Shown piece after piece: positions 1 through 13,259 of a DNA stretch of 64,000 nt; position 1 is the first letter of the stretch; every line of letters starts with the position of its first letter. The notes under the pieces are model-generated. The model had not been told where the DNA came from, searched no databases, and worked only from the letters and a program-made list of their open reading frames with translations. The translations under genes were made by a program, and so were the position numbers. This DNA is from Phylloscopus collybita (taxonomy: Eukaryota > Chordata > Aves > Passeriformes > Phylloscopidae): assembly GCA_027886175.1 (NCBI GenBank), contig JAJNNQ010000126.1, forward strand, positions 1 through 64,000. Direction: 5' to 3'.

Positions 1-358
1 AAGGAAAGAGGAAAGGAAAGAGGAAAGGAAAGAGGAAAGGAAAGAGGAAAGGAAAGAGGAAAGGAAAGGAAAGGAAAGGAAAGGAAAGGAAAGGAAAGGA
101 AAGGAAAGGAAAGGAAAGGAAAGGAAAGGAAAGAGAAAAGAAAGGAAAGAGAAAAGGAAAGGAAAGGAAAGAGAAAAAGGAAAGAGAAAAGGAAAGAGAA
201 AAGGAAAGAGAAAAGGAAAGAGAAAAGGAAAGAGAAAAGGAAAGAGAAAAGGAAAGAGAAAAGGAAAGGAAAGGAAAGGAAAGGAAAGGAAAGGAAAGGA
301 AAGGAAAGGAAAGGAAAGGAAAGGAAAGGAAAGGAAAGAAAAGAAAAGAAAAGAGAAA
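1..358. repeat. Polypurine GGAAA/GAAAG microsatellite
   Basis: The plus strand is almost pure purine: short blocks of GGAAA alternating with AGAGGAAA and AGAAAAGG, running from the window edge to about 358. The true left end is outside the window. Different sub-blocks carry 5-, 9- and 10-base variants, as expected of a microsatellite expanding by slippage. No coding content. Confidence 0.95.
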
Positions 359-1048
359 ACTGGGTCATTTCAAGCTATGGAGAAAGTAGAAGTCAACCAA
401 AATTAAGAAAATTCTTTAAGGAGGTGACCTGCTTAAACAGAATTTTACCTCGGTAGTTAATGCCAGTGCCCCTGTTATGACACCTGTGTACCACCACAGT
501 TAGTACACACTCTGAGGCTGTCACTCTGGACTCCCTGAAGATTCTGGCACTTCAGGAACCAAAATCTCTGCTTAGGGGTGGGATTTGGCTTTCATTAGTG
601 TAGTCTGTGTTGCCACTTGGTCTGCTTCCAGAGATGTTATATGGAAGGTCTGGGAGTCTGAAGGGATGCCAAGTTAGGAAAGCAATTCATTTCCTTCGAG
701 GGGCCATTTGCTTTTCTTTCTGGTCAGGAAACTGGCTGACAAGAAGTGGAGCTTCTCATTGCTGCTACTGGATGCTGCCCAGCTTTTGTCCATGTTTTGG
801 AGGTGAAAGGATGACCTGTCTGGAGCATGCCTGCCAAGTTGTCACAGCTCCTGCTGTCAAAGCCACACAGCTCCTTGTTCTTTCTTCCTTCCTTTCCCTC
901 TTCTTTGCTCTGGGGTCAGTCCAGGGCGTCAGCTATCCTCCTTCAGTCAGAGGGCTTTCAGCACCATTACCACAGCTCAGGCCAAGTTTTGTGTCATGGT
1001 TGTCCTTTATGATGCTTGTATCCCCAACTGTCTGTTCTATTTGTGCTG
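359..1048. other. Intergenic DNA, nothing recognised
   Basis: Ordinary mixed-composition sequence between the polypurine repeat and the first solo LTR. Open frames here (for example a 149-codon plus-strand frame from 607 that starts at a non-ATG codon) show no domain and no splice context, and run on into the LTR. I see no gene, RNA or repeat family. Confidence 0.6.
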
Positions 1049-1657
1049 TATGTTGAGTTCTGTGCCTTTAAGACTGGTTCTGAGAGTGAAGCAGGGAAAG
1101 GAGAAGTGTGGAGTTTGTTTTGAGAAAACGGCGTTCACTCCTCTGCATTTCTTCTCCGGCCTGTGTTCGGCTGAGGCAGAGAGAGCAGCGGGACAGAGAT
1201 CTTTTTCTTTGGCTTTTAGTTAGTTTTTGCTAGCTGAGGCAGAGAATTTCCCTGGACTGTTTTGTTGGTTTTTTGGTTTGGTTTTTTTTTTCCCTTTTTC
1301 TTGGGACTGTTTAAATCTGCTCTGGGCTGAAAAACCCAGAGGAGCAGTGAGGCCTTACACCTGCGGCCTACTGGGGCCTGGGCCTCCGGAGGGAGTGATA
1401 AGAGACTGAGGGAGCTGAGCTACACCCACTGCAAAGACTTTGTCAGTTTGCCATCTCTCTTGTGAGTGGCAAGAGATTTTATTGTTTCTTACTATTAATT
1501 TTTTGTGCTTGTGGGCATTTTGTTTGTTAAATAATTCGTTTGTCCCACTTTTTCTCCAAAGAAGTTCTTTTCCCGGACTGCCTGGGGCCATTTGGGTTTG
1601 TTTTCCAGAGGAACCCTATTCGGGGCTGTCCTCCTGAATTTGCCCTAAACCAGGACA
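1049..1657 (+). mobile_element. Solo LTR, ERVL-like family (approximate ends)
   Basis: The block carries features I associate with a common songbird ERV LTR: a pyrimidine-rich stretch, a short hairpin around CTGGGCTGAAAAACCCAG (about 1321-1340), the downstream run through CTTACACCTGCGGCC, and a terminal stretch ending in ACCAGGACA at 1657. A degraded polyadenylation region (TTAAATAAT, about 1528) precedes the U5-like part, giving plus orientation. No internal retroviral genes flank it, so it is a solo LTR. I could not find a convincing target-site duplication; the 5' border is a guess around the TGTATGTTGAG near 1049. Confidence 0.65.
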
Positions 1658-4600
1658 GTGGTTTAGAAAGGGTACTCCCCAGTTTAGTGCTCGCCCTGAG
1701 ACTCTCCAAAACACGCTGCTGCTTGCTTTCTCTCCCTCCTCCTGCAGTGGGATAGAGCAGAACTGGAGGTGCAGTAGGTAAAGGCCATGGGTTTAGATAA
1801 GGACAATTTACTGGAAACAGCAAGGAGATGAGAGAACAAACACTGGCAGCAACAATATTCATAACGAAGTGTACAAAAGAGGGGGTGGTGATTCACTTGC
1901 AAAAATGCCCACTGTAGAGCTTGACCTGACCACAGCCACACCACCTCAGCTGTCCCATACAGCTTGGAAACAGCATTATTCAACCCTTCCCTCTGGACTG
2001 GAACCAGAGTTATCCAACTGCTCCTTCCAGCTTGGAACCAGTGTTACCCCTCCTCTCCTTCCATCATTTTACTTGACCAGAAGGAAACCCTTCTCCTTGG
2101 AGGAGACTCCCTTCCTGCTGTCCCTGACAATAATGAGATGTACTATAGAAAAATCTCTGGGTCCTAACCATGCTCTTCCTGGCTGCTGCAAAAATTGACC
2201 TTGTCCTGGCTGGAATCAAGATACCTGGCAAAAGCTCCAAGGCATGTATTATTGCAGCTCATTAATGTAGTGATTATACCTGAAAATATTGGTGCGCTGT
2301 TATCAAGGTCTTCCCTATCATGTCACTGAAGGTTGTGATTTTACCACAAATGTAATTCATTTGATACTGGGTACAGGTCAGCAGTTTCTGAGTGTTTTTC
2401 ATTCTTATGGGGACATGACAATCCGAATTTTCACATGTACAAGAAGTTCCCTCAATACCAAGGGCTTTTCTTATTATTAGCAAGTATAGGCAGAAAAAAA
2501 TTGCAGTCTTGGTGGGGATTTTTCTCCCTGTTTTAAAATGAAAGGACAAGCAAATACAATCCCAGTGAAACTGGACTTCAAAGAGCATAGTTCTCCTTCT
2601 CATCACCACCATCTCAATATTTCATCAGCACCATTGAGGCAGAAAAGATTAAAGTGTCAATGCCATCACAGGAGCTATCTCCAAATTTCCTGCCACTATA
2701 GTTCCTTTCTATAAAATGCAATTAAAACTATGGTTAAAATACATATCTCAAGGGAGATTTTCCAAACTGCAAAAATAATTATTTTCCATTAGCAATCCAA
2801 AAATAACTGGTCATCCAGGTACTTTATACAGATGGGGTGTATCTGAGCTATATCCAGGAGATCCCCAAGGACTTGACACAGAAAACAGGCCCAGAAAGGA
2901 ACTGTAAATTGTTTATTTCCACCATGTCTACACATGATGGACACCACAGATGGAGTTAACTGCAATCTTTTGCAGTTAATAAAGAGAATTACAGACTGAC
3001 CTGGAAGTGGGTGAATAAATAAAAGTGGTTGTAAAAAATCATGGGCAAATTACTTGAGATTTTGGGATTAACAGTTTTTAAGAAGTCTTTTAAGAAGTAA
3101 CATATTAAAACTGCTTGTAGAAAACATACTTTCTTTCTGAGATTTACTTTGGAGCAAATTTTGAGGAAGGCATGAATTAAAGGCCTTGGATCAAAATCGT
3201 CATTATACCACTCTGAAACCACAACCATTGCCCAAACCAGGCAAAAGTAAGAGGAGAATAGCAAAAAAAAAAACAAAACTGTCTCTTCCAGACCTGGAAC
3301 AGCCTGTGCTTTACTGAGTCCGAGTGGTGGAGTGAGTTTGTTTCCCCCCTGTACCCAGAACACTGAGCTAGCCACAGCATGCTGCTTTGTGCAGCCTGCA
3401 GAGAAGTCACAGAAACTCCTACCTTCAAAACCCCTTTGTAATGAGTGATTAAAAACTTCACAGGAGGTCAAGGCTTCCACTGAACTATCACAGCATACCT
3501 GGGTGCACCATTGGAACAGCAGAATAAGGTTTTAGATGGGTGGTCACTTTCCTGATCACTAATGTAAATGTCACTCCCTGTGTAACATGAGCAGCCAGAA
3601 AGGAGAACTCAAGAATGGCTACTGAAAATCCATTACCTCTAAGAACTTTTCCACAGCTCTCTGTTTTCACCACTGTGTTAAACATCCATTCAATCCCAGA
3701 CAACAATACACATTTCTTTCACAGCAGTCAGTGTGCCAGCAACATTTATATGTCGTGGAGGTGAACTTGCACTTATTCAGCAGAAGTAAAAGGAGCAGAG
3801 CTTGCTTGAATAAACACGTTTAACATGCCATGGCATCAGCTGCTTACTGCTGGGAGAAAAGAACTGAAATGATACATTTTTCATCCTCCCTAATCCACTG
3901 CTGCAATGAATGACCTGCTAAATACCCTTCAAAGCTGACAAGCCAGGAAGGCTGAGGTTGTTCAGGTCGCTCTTGCAACAGTGAGCACTGTTAAGTTCAA
4001 GAGACATTGGCTGCAGTGGTTTTTTGGTATGGCTGCAGAGAGCTATTTGCTGCTAATTAACCTCTGGCTGCACGTCTGATACATCCTAAATCGTGGCTGT
4101 GACTTTTCAGGGAGGTGGGCTCTGTCACCTGAGAGGTCCATCCACTCTCAAGCTGCGGTGCTTGCACTTCACTGCTTTGGAATGGTTTATTTTCAGAGCA
4201 CTTTTTTATTAAGACCTGAAATCACATTCATTCATCTCTGTTCTCTTTTCTCTTCCTCTCTGGGTGTTTTCCTCCTCTGACTACACACACCCATTTCTGC
4301 TCTTTTCCAGGAGCACTGACAATGAGAAAATAGCAACATTTGCTTATTTTCCTGTTCACGTGACTAGAATTCATTTTCCTCTGAAATGTCATAAAATAAT
4401 GGTATTTCCTCTGAAGTATCATCATCAAACAATCACAGCTCATGTAAATTTGTATAATTGAGTTCCCTGGGCTATTTCCAAGATTAGTACTTTGAATATC
4501 TTAAGCCAGAAGCAAGGATGTTGCTTGTTGAAGCATTAAAGACATTGAACTGAACCAAGTTCAATTTCTCAGCTAAAAGAGCTCAAGGTCAAGGACTACC

Positions 4601-7600
4601 ACTGCAAAGTATGGGGTAGGTGCAGATGGGTTTTTCTATCTGTTTCTCCGCCTGTTCAGTTCTCATGTAGGCTTTAACTGAACACTCAAATCCAGGATTA
4701 GCTGCTTTTGATAGTGGTTTTTTCCAGGCTGGTTGTAAATAGCAGGATTTCAACTTTGCTTCGGTTTGTTTTCAGTCAACAGTGATAGCAGATTAATCCA
4801 GCAGGAACCTATCCCTGAAAAATGTGCATGCAAAAGTGACACACACAAATTGGTTTCCATTATTATATTGGTGAGTAAAGTTCATACTGTCTATTGTCAA
4901 AACAAATCCTAATAACACTCTGACTTCATCTTTAGGCAGCTCATAACATGGGAATTTACCTAACAACCTTCCCTGAATACCTGCATTTTTTCCCCCTTTC
5001 TTCCTTTATACTATTTTAAAGGAAGAACTGTATTCTCCTTTTAATTTTTCTTTCATTATTCACCCTTGTTGATAGCTACATAATATTTTCCATTTTAAGA
5101 ATTTTCAGCCCATATCCTTCTCTGTGTGAACATGAATCTGTGGTTTCTGAGGAAAATTCTGCTTGGTGATGATTTTTAGCCGGGTTGCTTCTTCAAAACT
5201 ACTACCCAAGTTTTTTTTCCCAGCACCTTGAGTCTTCATAGTGAAGGAAGAGAAAAAAGCAAATTCCTGGTTTTGTTCTGTCACAAGCTAAGGAAACAGG
5301 GTCTCAGTATGTCTGCTCCTTTTCCAGGAGCTGAGTGAGAACTCAGGAGCAGTAGAGACCAAAAGTGAGTTAAACTCTCCAATGAAATCTGGCATCCACA
5401 GGTTTTTCCTTCTGCATCTTCCATATTACGTTCATTGCCACTCATGATTGCTCCTTCTGTTCCATTTAGTCACAGGCTAAACCTGCTGTCCTTTTCTGAC
5501 CACAGCTTATTCACGCTGCTGCTCGTGACAGGGGGTGCCAGGCAGTGAGTCATTATAACCATCCTAAGAAGGAGTTTTAAACTGATGGGTGGCTCCAATT
5601 AGCAAACTGTGTATTCAAACGGCCTCAGAAGAGCAGGAAGCATGGTGTTTTCTAAACAAGTTTTAAATGAAACAAAGCAGGTAATGTATTTGTTGTATTC
5701 CAATAAATGCAGCAAGTGTCTCACCATCAGATTCTCAGGTGCAGTTTTGCAGAACTGCAGATTATTTCTGCTGATGGTTACTGCTGGGGAAAAAATGGTT
5801 TTGGAGGAATTTTAATTTCAGTTTAGCTTTTCTTCCCACATCAGGATGTCTCCCTCCCTTTCATCCAAAATACTTAAAACTAATGATTCTTTTTCTGAAA
5901 AAAATAGTTCCTTTTATATTTAAAAATTGAGGTTATCAGCCTTATGGTCATAGAATAATTTTTTCTTTTCAAATTCACAGGTATATTATTAACAGAGAAA
6001 TTACCTAACAAAGGCTAGAAAAATAAAAGTTATGTCCAAAGGGTTTTTCTTATTTCATTTGAGAAATACCTTCCTGATATCTATGAATAAACAGTTTCAA
6101 AACTCTTTTGTAAAGAAGAGTTAGAAGTGAGACACCTGACCTTTAAAAACACTCAGCTTGAAACAAAAGTTACAGCGTCTAGAAGCCAGAAGTAAAAAAA
6201 AAAAAAAAGGTATCGTAATGCCAGGTGATGGATAAACATATTCCAATGTGGATTTAAATTGTCATGCCATGCCAATATGCTGTCAGTCCTGAAAGATTAG
6301 TCTGGCATTGTAAAGATTTTCATCCAACAAAAGTACTGAGAAGTTAAAAGTATGCTGTCTAGTTTTATATCAACACAATGTAGAGTTATATTAAGTAAAT
6401 ATGAAGAAAATTGTATAAGAGGTATAACTGTTGACATGGAGGTTTAGAAACAACAAAGGGAGCCTTTTAAAATGTCATTGCATTCAGATAAGAAAACGTA
6501 TCTTTTATCACTTTGGCAAAAGGGGGGGCAGCCCTCAAAGTACAGTTTCCAAGAAAAACAGACATTAACTCACGGGGAAGAGAAATTTCACCTTTTCACC
6601 AGCTTAATCCACACATGTTTTAGGGATACCTGATACTTTTATTTATGTGTTTCATATCCTATTCCCTTACAAACTTTTTGTTAGCTTAAGTAGCACAGCC
6701 TGTAAAGGTAGCAGAACTGGCACAATAAAGGCCCTGACAGTAAGCAGCCCAAACATGGGGAACGAGTGCCTGTGGCAAACACTTCAGAGAGGACAGCCAA
6801 AGCAACCCCAGCCCTGGTCCCCAGCTGTGAGCTTCCCTGCTGGCAGGGGTGCAGGCACCAGGATCCCACAGGAGATTCCCAATCCCCTGCCCACCCATCT
6901 CACAGGCCAAACAATGCTGGCAGGGACTGGCCAAAAACTTGTTGTTATCTCAGGAAGCTCTGCATGGAAAGTAAATTTTTTTGTGCTAGTCATGGGCTAA
7001 AATGCTTCAGCATCCTCCCCTAGAAGTGTGTGTTGCAGTACAACGGATTGGGGAAATGCAGGAAGAGGAGATTTGGAAGTTTTTGTGACTCTGAGTGTAA
7101 ACATGTTCAGAAAACGAGGAACAAAGGTAAGGAGTGTGGGGGAAGGTGTGATGAACTCTGGTTGCTGCCATTCCACGCTTTCATCTTGAAGTGATGTTAA
7201 TGACATTCAATTACTAACCATGTGAGAAATGTGTCTTTGTAGCTGGAGTGCCAAACTGAGGGCCAGGACATCTTCAGTCCTACACCAGGACCCTGAGATG
7301 GATCAATCTTGTGGCTTTGGCTGGCTTAGACATCCTTTCTCAGCATGTTTGCTTCAGCCACGGAGCTCAGTGATGATCACATCTTGTGGAGAAAGAACAA
7401 ATCCAGCCCATGGCAGGGCAGCTGAGGGTGACAAATGGCATTGTGACTCACCACTGAACACGGAGCAGGGATGCCCTCCCTTCAATTCCTGGGACAAATC
7501 CTGAGGCACTGAAATCTACAGGCACCCAAAACCCAAAACCAGGGCAGACAAGAAAAGCATCTCTCTCCAGAGCCCTTGCAAGCTTTGGTGGAGCTGCACC

Positions 7601-10600
7601 CAGTCTGTACGTGGTTCACACATTACAGTAATCTGTGTTCCATAAAGGTGCCCAATGAAAAAACATGAAAAGCAGCCTGAGTTACCTCAGAGAAACTCTT
7701 ACTGTACAAAGCACAGAGAGCATCAGCCCTGGGCCTCACCAGGACAGCTACTGCTCACTGTGTGTCCATCTGTGCCAAGGAAGGATATCAGTAGAACAAC
7801 CATGGGGAATGACACCCTGCACCTGCAGCTCTGGGAATGGAGTCCATTAATTTAGCTTTGCATTCTGAGAAACACATCTCCATTTCAGCCACCTTCTTCC
7901 TGGTCAATTCTTTCTCTGTCTGCCTCCTTCCCCGTGTTTTTGCTTTATGCATGAATGGGGGAATAAACAATAAACTCAAAAATTCCCTGAGTGGGAGTGA
8001 TGGTGATTATCCACTCTTTCTGTGTCCATCCCTGATCCTGGAGGATAGGAAGGCTCACTAAGCAGAACCTTTTGCCAACTAAGCACAGCCTTTTGCCCAG
8101 CTTTGCATGCAGCTTGCCTCCACTTCTGCTCCACTGGGCCACCATAACAGGGCCTCTGCTGCTGCTCACCTTGACCCACCAGCCTGGGAGATCCAAAGAT
8201 AAGGTCCATAGCCTCCTCCCTGCCTCCACATTGTGGTTCTCCTTTCTCTTTTCAGAGAGAACCCCCAAAATTCAGTTCCTACCACTGCAACTCTAATAAT
8301 TCCTGCAGGGGAGGAAGCCCCTCCGTATCTAAGTCTCCAATTTGAATTCCTCAAGAATATTCCCATTACACACCAGATGTTCAGGCTATCACATAAGCAG
8401 CAGCCTCAACAGAAAGACCAAGGCCTGCAAGGGCAGAGGAAGTGAGCTAAGCTCTTGCCCTCCACAAGTAATCCTTCCAGACCATGGTGGAGGTTCAGTG
8501 ACTGCTGATGCTGTGGGAAGGCTTAAAAAGCCCCTCTGAGTTGTGTTCAGGCAGTGAATATCAGACTGCAGTCTCTGATCTGATGTGTTAGCATTACATT
8601 TATCTTTTGCAAGCATGGAATTCAATTCACTGCTCTTTCAAAAAATGTGTTTTAGATAACTCAGCCCTAGAAATGTACATGTTCTCATAGTTTCACATCA
8701 GCCTTTTGCACAGCTGCCAAAAGGCTTCACACCCCCTTGCCTAGCCCACCTGTGTAAACACTACAAAAGTTGCTCTTTGTGAAGCACAGGTAGAGTCTTG
8801 TGGCTTGATAATGAGCAAAGAAAGGGACAGAGAAGTTCTTTGCAACAGATGTGGGAGGGTTCTGCCCTGTCCAAGTTGCTGTGTATTAGAAGGTAGCTTT
8901 TACACTTCTCGTACAAATGGCATTTGTTTAAAAGCATTGTAGGGGACATGCCTGACATTTCTACCAAACCAATGTTTTTAGAGCCTCTTTAAATGCCTTT
9001 TGGTTGAAGGGCATTGCAGAAGACAGCAGATATGCAACTCATTTCCCTTATTCTGTGTTCCTTATCTGCGCTGAGCAACACTTTTGCATACAAATGCTCT
9101 TGTTGATTTCAAAGAGCTTAAGCATATAAGAACACATTCAACATGAATCAAGAGCACTCCTCCTATTTTTATTTCTAGGTTCAATGAGAGAATGGATATG
9201 AATAAAGTGAAATTAGAAAAAGAACATCAAGCTTCTGGAAGATGGTCTAAGGGATATCCAAGTGCAAGGTCTCCTAATCAGTGCTTCCAGGATGGGAAGC
9301 AATTTCCTGATTAATTAATTAATTTACTGATTAGTGTTGCAATTTGAGATTTACCAGCCTTGTGTGCTGTGACCAGGCCTCCTGAAGAAGAACACCTTGT
9401 TACTTCTGGAAATTTAAATCACCGAGCACGTCAGTAAAAGTGTGCCTTCCCCAGAAAGGAGGAAGACAAAGAATAAGTCACTTTCATGCCACCCTACAGC
9501 AGAAATCTGTTCCATTAACACTTGGCACAGAAATGATGATGAGAACTCACTGTCCTTTAATCTTGGACCTGATTCTTTATTCAGAGAAGTCTGGTTGAAG
9601 AAAACACCATTCTCTGCTGCAGAACAACTCTGGAGTCACACCACAGCCCCATGAAGAGCTTTCTGGCAGAGAGTTTGTGCACTGTCTTTGGCCTGTGTGC
9701 AGCAGCCTTACCAGGTTTTCTGTGCTCAGGCTTGCTCATGTTTGGTAATGAGAAGACAAATGACTGGCCCAAAGCAGAGCTGCTTTCAGCTCCTGTTCCA
9801 CCTCAAACCCAACCCATCACCCAAATCTCTCATGCCTGGCAAGCAAAAGGAGTGCTTCTCCACATGACCCATGGGCTGCACATGCCCACAGGGTGCTCAG
9901 CCCCTGAACTGGAAGCTAGAGAAAGTCTATGCAACTTGTTTCCTGTGTTGCATGACTAAATTCAAACTTTTAAAGCAGGTTTATTACTATCCAGCTGTAT
10001 TTTAGACACCACCTGGAGACCAAGAAATTCAACTTGTCTCTTTAGCCAGAGGCAAAAATACTTCAAATGCTATTGCAGAGGAATGTAAAAAAAAATTAAT
10101 TATTGGGAAAATCATGTCTAGAAGGCTTGCTTGTCGGTCTTGTTTAACCAAAGAAAGCAAGCTGTGTCAAGCAATGTACTAGACAGCATGTTTTAACAAC
10201 TGCAGACTGGAATGTTACTTTGCCCATGTCATGTTCCAGGACAGGGAGCAAAAGGAGTGGATGTTAATACATCACATTCATTTCCATCTATTTTCTACCC
10301 AAGGGGAAAGAAAAGCAATTCAGGCCATAGCCTAGACATCTCCTCCCCTTTATGGATCCCTGGAATCACTGAGGCCTTTTTGCAGAGAAAGGTACACAGC
10401 ACCATTTAGAAGTGAAGATTTTCAAACAGACCTGAGGAGCCACAAGTCAGAGCCTGCCCACACTGTGAATTGTAGGGTATTGTGATGTTTTACAGTACTC
10501 AGAAGGAATGAAGTGATGCAGTGACCTGAGCTGCTTGGATGCATTTGTGGATGGGAAAAAATGCTGGACATATGCCCATTCTTACTTCTTCCTAATTCAT

Positions 10601-12417
10601 AAGGAAGTCCTGAACATTTTTGCTATTTGGAGTGATGTAGGGCAATTTGCCTCCTTGCTGTTCTTTTCAGATTAAGAAACAGTTCTGTGCATTACAGAAG
10701 AGGCTGTAAACAGCAACAAAAGTGATGATTACTAGCAATAATTGGTAGCACAGAGGGTGAAACTGGGCTAATCTAAAGCTCTCTAAGCATTTTTAGTATG
10801 ATTTACAGATACAAAAAAGAAGAGACGTCTAAGTGATGAAACAGCACAGTTGCTCCCTCAACTACTGGCCAACAGTTGTGCTAACTGACATTTCTGAAGT
10901 TCTCAGGAGGATTGACAATGAAATCAGGCAAGAATCACTTGGCAGTCTCAAGAGTCCCGGGGTTAAATAAGAAAAGCCATGGAAGGTCAACCTGTAAACA
11001 GTTTCAGCTTCTCCTAATATATTGGAAAGAAATAGCTTTGAGAAAATGTCTTTGACATGATGGCATATGTGACTGCTTGTTGTATTGTGATCGCTTACTT
11101 GCTCCTGATTAGAACCCACCTTTCCTCTTTGTCTGCTCTTTTTTAAGCACTGCAGGGACTGGCCTGGGTCTGTCAGAGAAAACAGCTACACTCCATTTGT
11201 GCTGTGTTTCTCACACACTTCAAGTTACAAGTGACAGAATTTCACTCTCAGCCTTTGGCAAACTGAAGGCTGTATTGCCTTATCCAAGCACAGGAACATG
11301 TTGCTGTATAAAATTTTAGTTTTCCCCACCCACATTTACAATGTCACTTGCAGAAAAGAAGTAACAAAGTGAAGCAGGAGCACCTGCTCCTAGAGGAAGA
11401 AGTTGTAATTGCCTGTTATAAACCAATCAAGATAATTTAAATAAATAGACTTGTTGTAACTAGTAACAATGACTAGTCAGTCTATTTTTTATGGTCTGTA
11501 TTTAACATTAGTCTTAACTGCACTGTGTAACTTTAAAATAAAATCCTGTCTTGATTTTATAGACCCAGCTATATTTATGCTAGAAGGCAGGTAGGTGAAA
11601 AGGAGTGTCCCTTGCTATTCTTTAACTAGGGCACTGACCTAGCTCTGCTGCAGGCACTTCTGAGGCATATCAGCAGCCAAAGGACTTTGGCAACTGAGAC
11701 CTCCGTTGTCCATTTCCTTTAATCCTGCATATGTTCACAAGGTACATACCACAAGACAGAGTGCCTGTAATGAACCTGTTTGCTGATGTTGTTGCTGGTT
11801 TTTTTTTGATGTTCTCTTTGAGTTTGGTTTCAGGTTGCACCTGTCAACAGTATTGTATTTGTAGCAGGTTATTTAACAGTGTCTCTTTACCTTTGATATT
11901 CCACAAGCCAGGAGGCGACAGGGTGTGAAAGTACAAAATATATCTCTGCCCCCTCAGAGTCTTTGAAAACACACACCGGTGAAGATGTTTTCCTGTCTTA
12001 CTCTATCTCGAGCCTTGTTGGCATTACACAGACACACACGCACACAGAGACGTAGAATGTGGAATATAAAGAGTGAAGCTGTGAAATCTTCCACTCCTAC
12101 GGTTAACGAGCTCCTGTTAAAATCGGAGGCGTCATCTAGTGGGCATTGGGAGAAACAGGGATGCTCTGGTGGCTGCTTCGGGAGGGCGTGAGCAAGGGGT
12201 CGGAGCAGGGATGCAGGCAGTACCGCTCTGCGGCCAGCGGAGGAGAGCAGCGAGGGCAGAGGGTCCGGGAGCTGCGCTGCAGCCTGGTCACACCCTTTCC
12301 AAAAACCCGGGAGCTGCCCCAAAACCGACCCGATTCTCTGATTTGAACTGCGAGGGTGGTAAGGGGGCAGCCCATCCCACAACTGATGTAAGACTGAGAA
12401 CACATGAACTTGGGCAA
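1658..12417. other. Long intergenic stretch, no gene seen
   Basis: About 10.8 kb of AT-moderate sequence. Open frames are short (mostly 60-120 codons), overlap on both strands, show no family resemblance and mostly begin at non-ATG codons. I see no splice-bounded exon with recognisable protein, no tRNA or snRNA, and no clear LINE or LTR signature. Small items only: an A14 run near 6196, an AATTAATTAATT run near 9313 and a G7 run near 6521. Ancient diverged repeats or conserved non-coding elements could be present but cannot be recognised by eye. Confidence 0.55.
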
Positions 12418-12500
12418 AAACAAAACAACACAACAACAACAATAACAACAACAATAACAATAACAATAACAACAAACCGAACAACAACAACAACAAACCA
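12418..12500. repeat. CAA/AAC simple repeat beside the provirus
   Basis: A run of CAA, AAC and AATAAC triplets with few interruptions, ending about 11 bases before the 5' LTR. It belongs to the pre-insertion chromosome, because the target-site duplication lies between it and the LTR. Confidence 0.9.
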
Positions 12501-12506
12501 GATTTG

Positions 12507-12511
12507 GATGG
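12507..12511. repeat. Target-site duplication, left copy (GATGG)
   Basis: The five bases before the TG of the 5' LTR are GATGG, and the five bases after the CA of the 3' LTR (19510-19514) are also GATGG. A perfect flanking duplication shows that the 12512-19509 block arrived by retroviral integration as one unit and has not recombined with another copy since. Confidence 0.95.
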
Positions 12512-13238
12512 TGAAAGAAATTAGCCCCAGGCTATGCACTCCCGAATTGTGCTGTTACACTGTTTTTCTGTAAAATTAAAGTTGCACTGTTACTTGCCTG
12601 TTTTAAACTGTTCATGTTGAATCTGTACCCTGAATTTCTGTTCGTTATGTCCAAGTTCTGTACCCTTTCTCCCTAAATCCTGAGCTTTCCCCTCCCCCGA
12701 GGAAAGCACGCCGCTGCCTTGTAGGTAGCTCCCCCTGCCACTTCCTGTTGCCCCCTGCTGCTCCGTGCTGCTCCCTGCCTGCCTGCCGTCGAGCTGTGGG
12801 CTCCGCCCAATATGGATATGACCTCCCATGGTGCCTGGCTGCAGCCGAGAGTCCAGTTAGAGCTAAAAAAACCCCTGAGACAGCGAGCCGACACAGAAAC
12901 TGGACCTAAGAAGGACAAAACTGTGCGAGGCACACGCCCAGCTAGCTGCAGACAGCAAGCATTCTTTTGTTACTTTGTCGCCATGGCTTGAAAGAAACTA
13001 GAGAAAGGCAACGCCCCTGGACCACACGAGCCAACGTAATTCTATTGGAACCCCCGTAAGGACGGAATCCCGACTCTGCAGCAGCAGCAGCAGCAGCAGC
13101 AGATTCGACTGCACCTCCTCCTCCGTGGTGTCTACAGGGAGCAGCGGCGGCGTGCGCAGCCCCTCGAGCCCCCTACCCAGAGCTGATTTCCAATAAAGGC
13201 CTTTTTAAAGGAGCTGGTCTCCTGGCCAATTTATAACA
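12512..13238 (+). repeat. 5' LTR of the provirus (727 bp)
   Basis: The LTR begins with TG and ends with CA, and matches 18783-19509 at a constant offset of 6,271 with no mismatch or gap in my reading. Visible signals are a CCAAT box (12807-12811) next to a GC box, a weak TATA-like AGCTAAAAAAA near 12860, a polyadenylation signal AATAAA (13192-13197) and eight CAG triplets (about 13079-13102). Small open frames inside it also occur in the other LTR and are not genes. The U3/R/U5 limits are not marked clearly enough to assign. Confidence 0.97.
13192..13197 (+). promoter_or_regulatory. LTR polyadenylation signal AATAAA
   Basis: A canonical AATAAA lies 41 bases before the LTR end, followed by a T-rich, GT-containing stretch. 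The copy in the 3' LTR (19463-19468) would end the proviral transcript. The short distance to the LTR end implies a very short U5. Confidence 0.75.
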
Positions 13239-13241
13239 AAT

Positions 13242-13259
13242 TGGGGGCTCGCCGGGACG
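13242..13259 (+). promoter_or_regulatory. Primer-binding site, proline-tRNA-like
   Basis: Just past the LTR end the sequence reads TGGGGGCTCGCCGGGACG. Its first ten bases equal the classic gammaretroviral site complementary to the 3' end of tRNA-Pro. After that it appears to lack one T relative to the classic site. In a real provirus this is where minus-strand DNA synthesis is primed. The single-base difference may reflect the host tRNA or a mutation. Confidence 0.8.

Noticed and set aside
12288..12539. Frames with long Leu, Val or Thr runs on both strands
   Set aside because: Produced by the CAA/AAC simple repeat next to the provirus.
12590..12933. Minus-strand frames of 79 and 86 codons, repeated exactly at 18861-19204
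   Set aside because: They lie inside the two LTRs, antisense to the element, and are duplicated only because the LTRs are identical.
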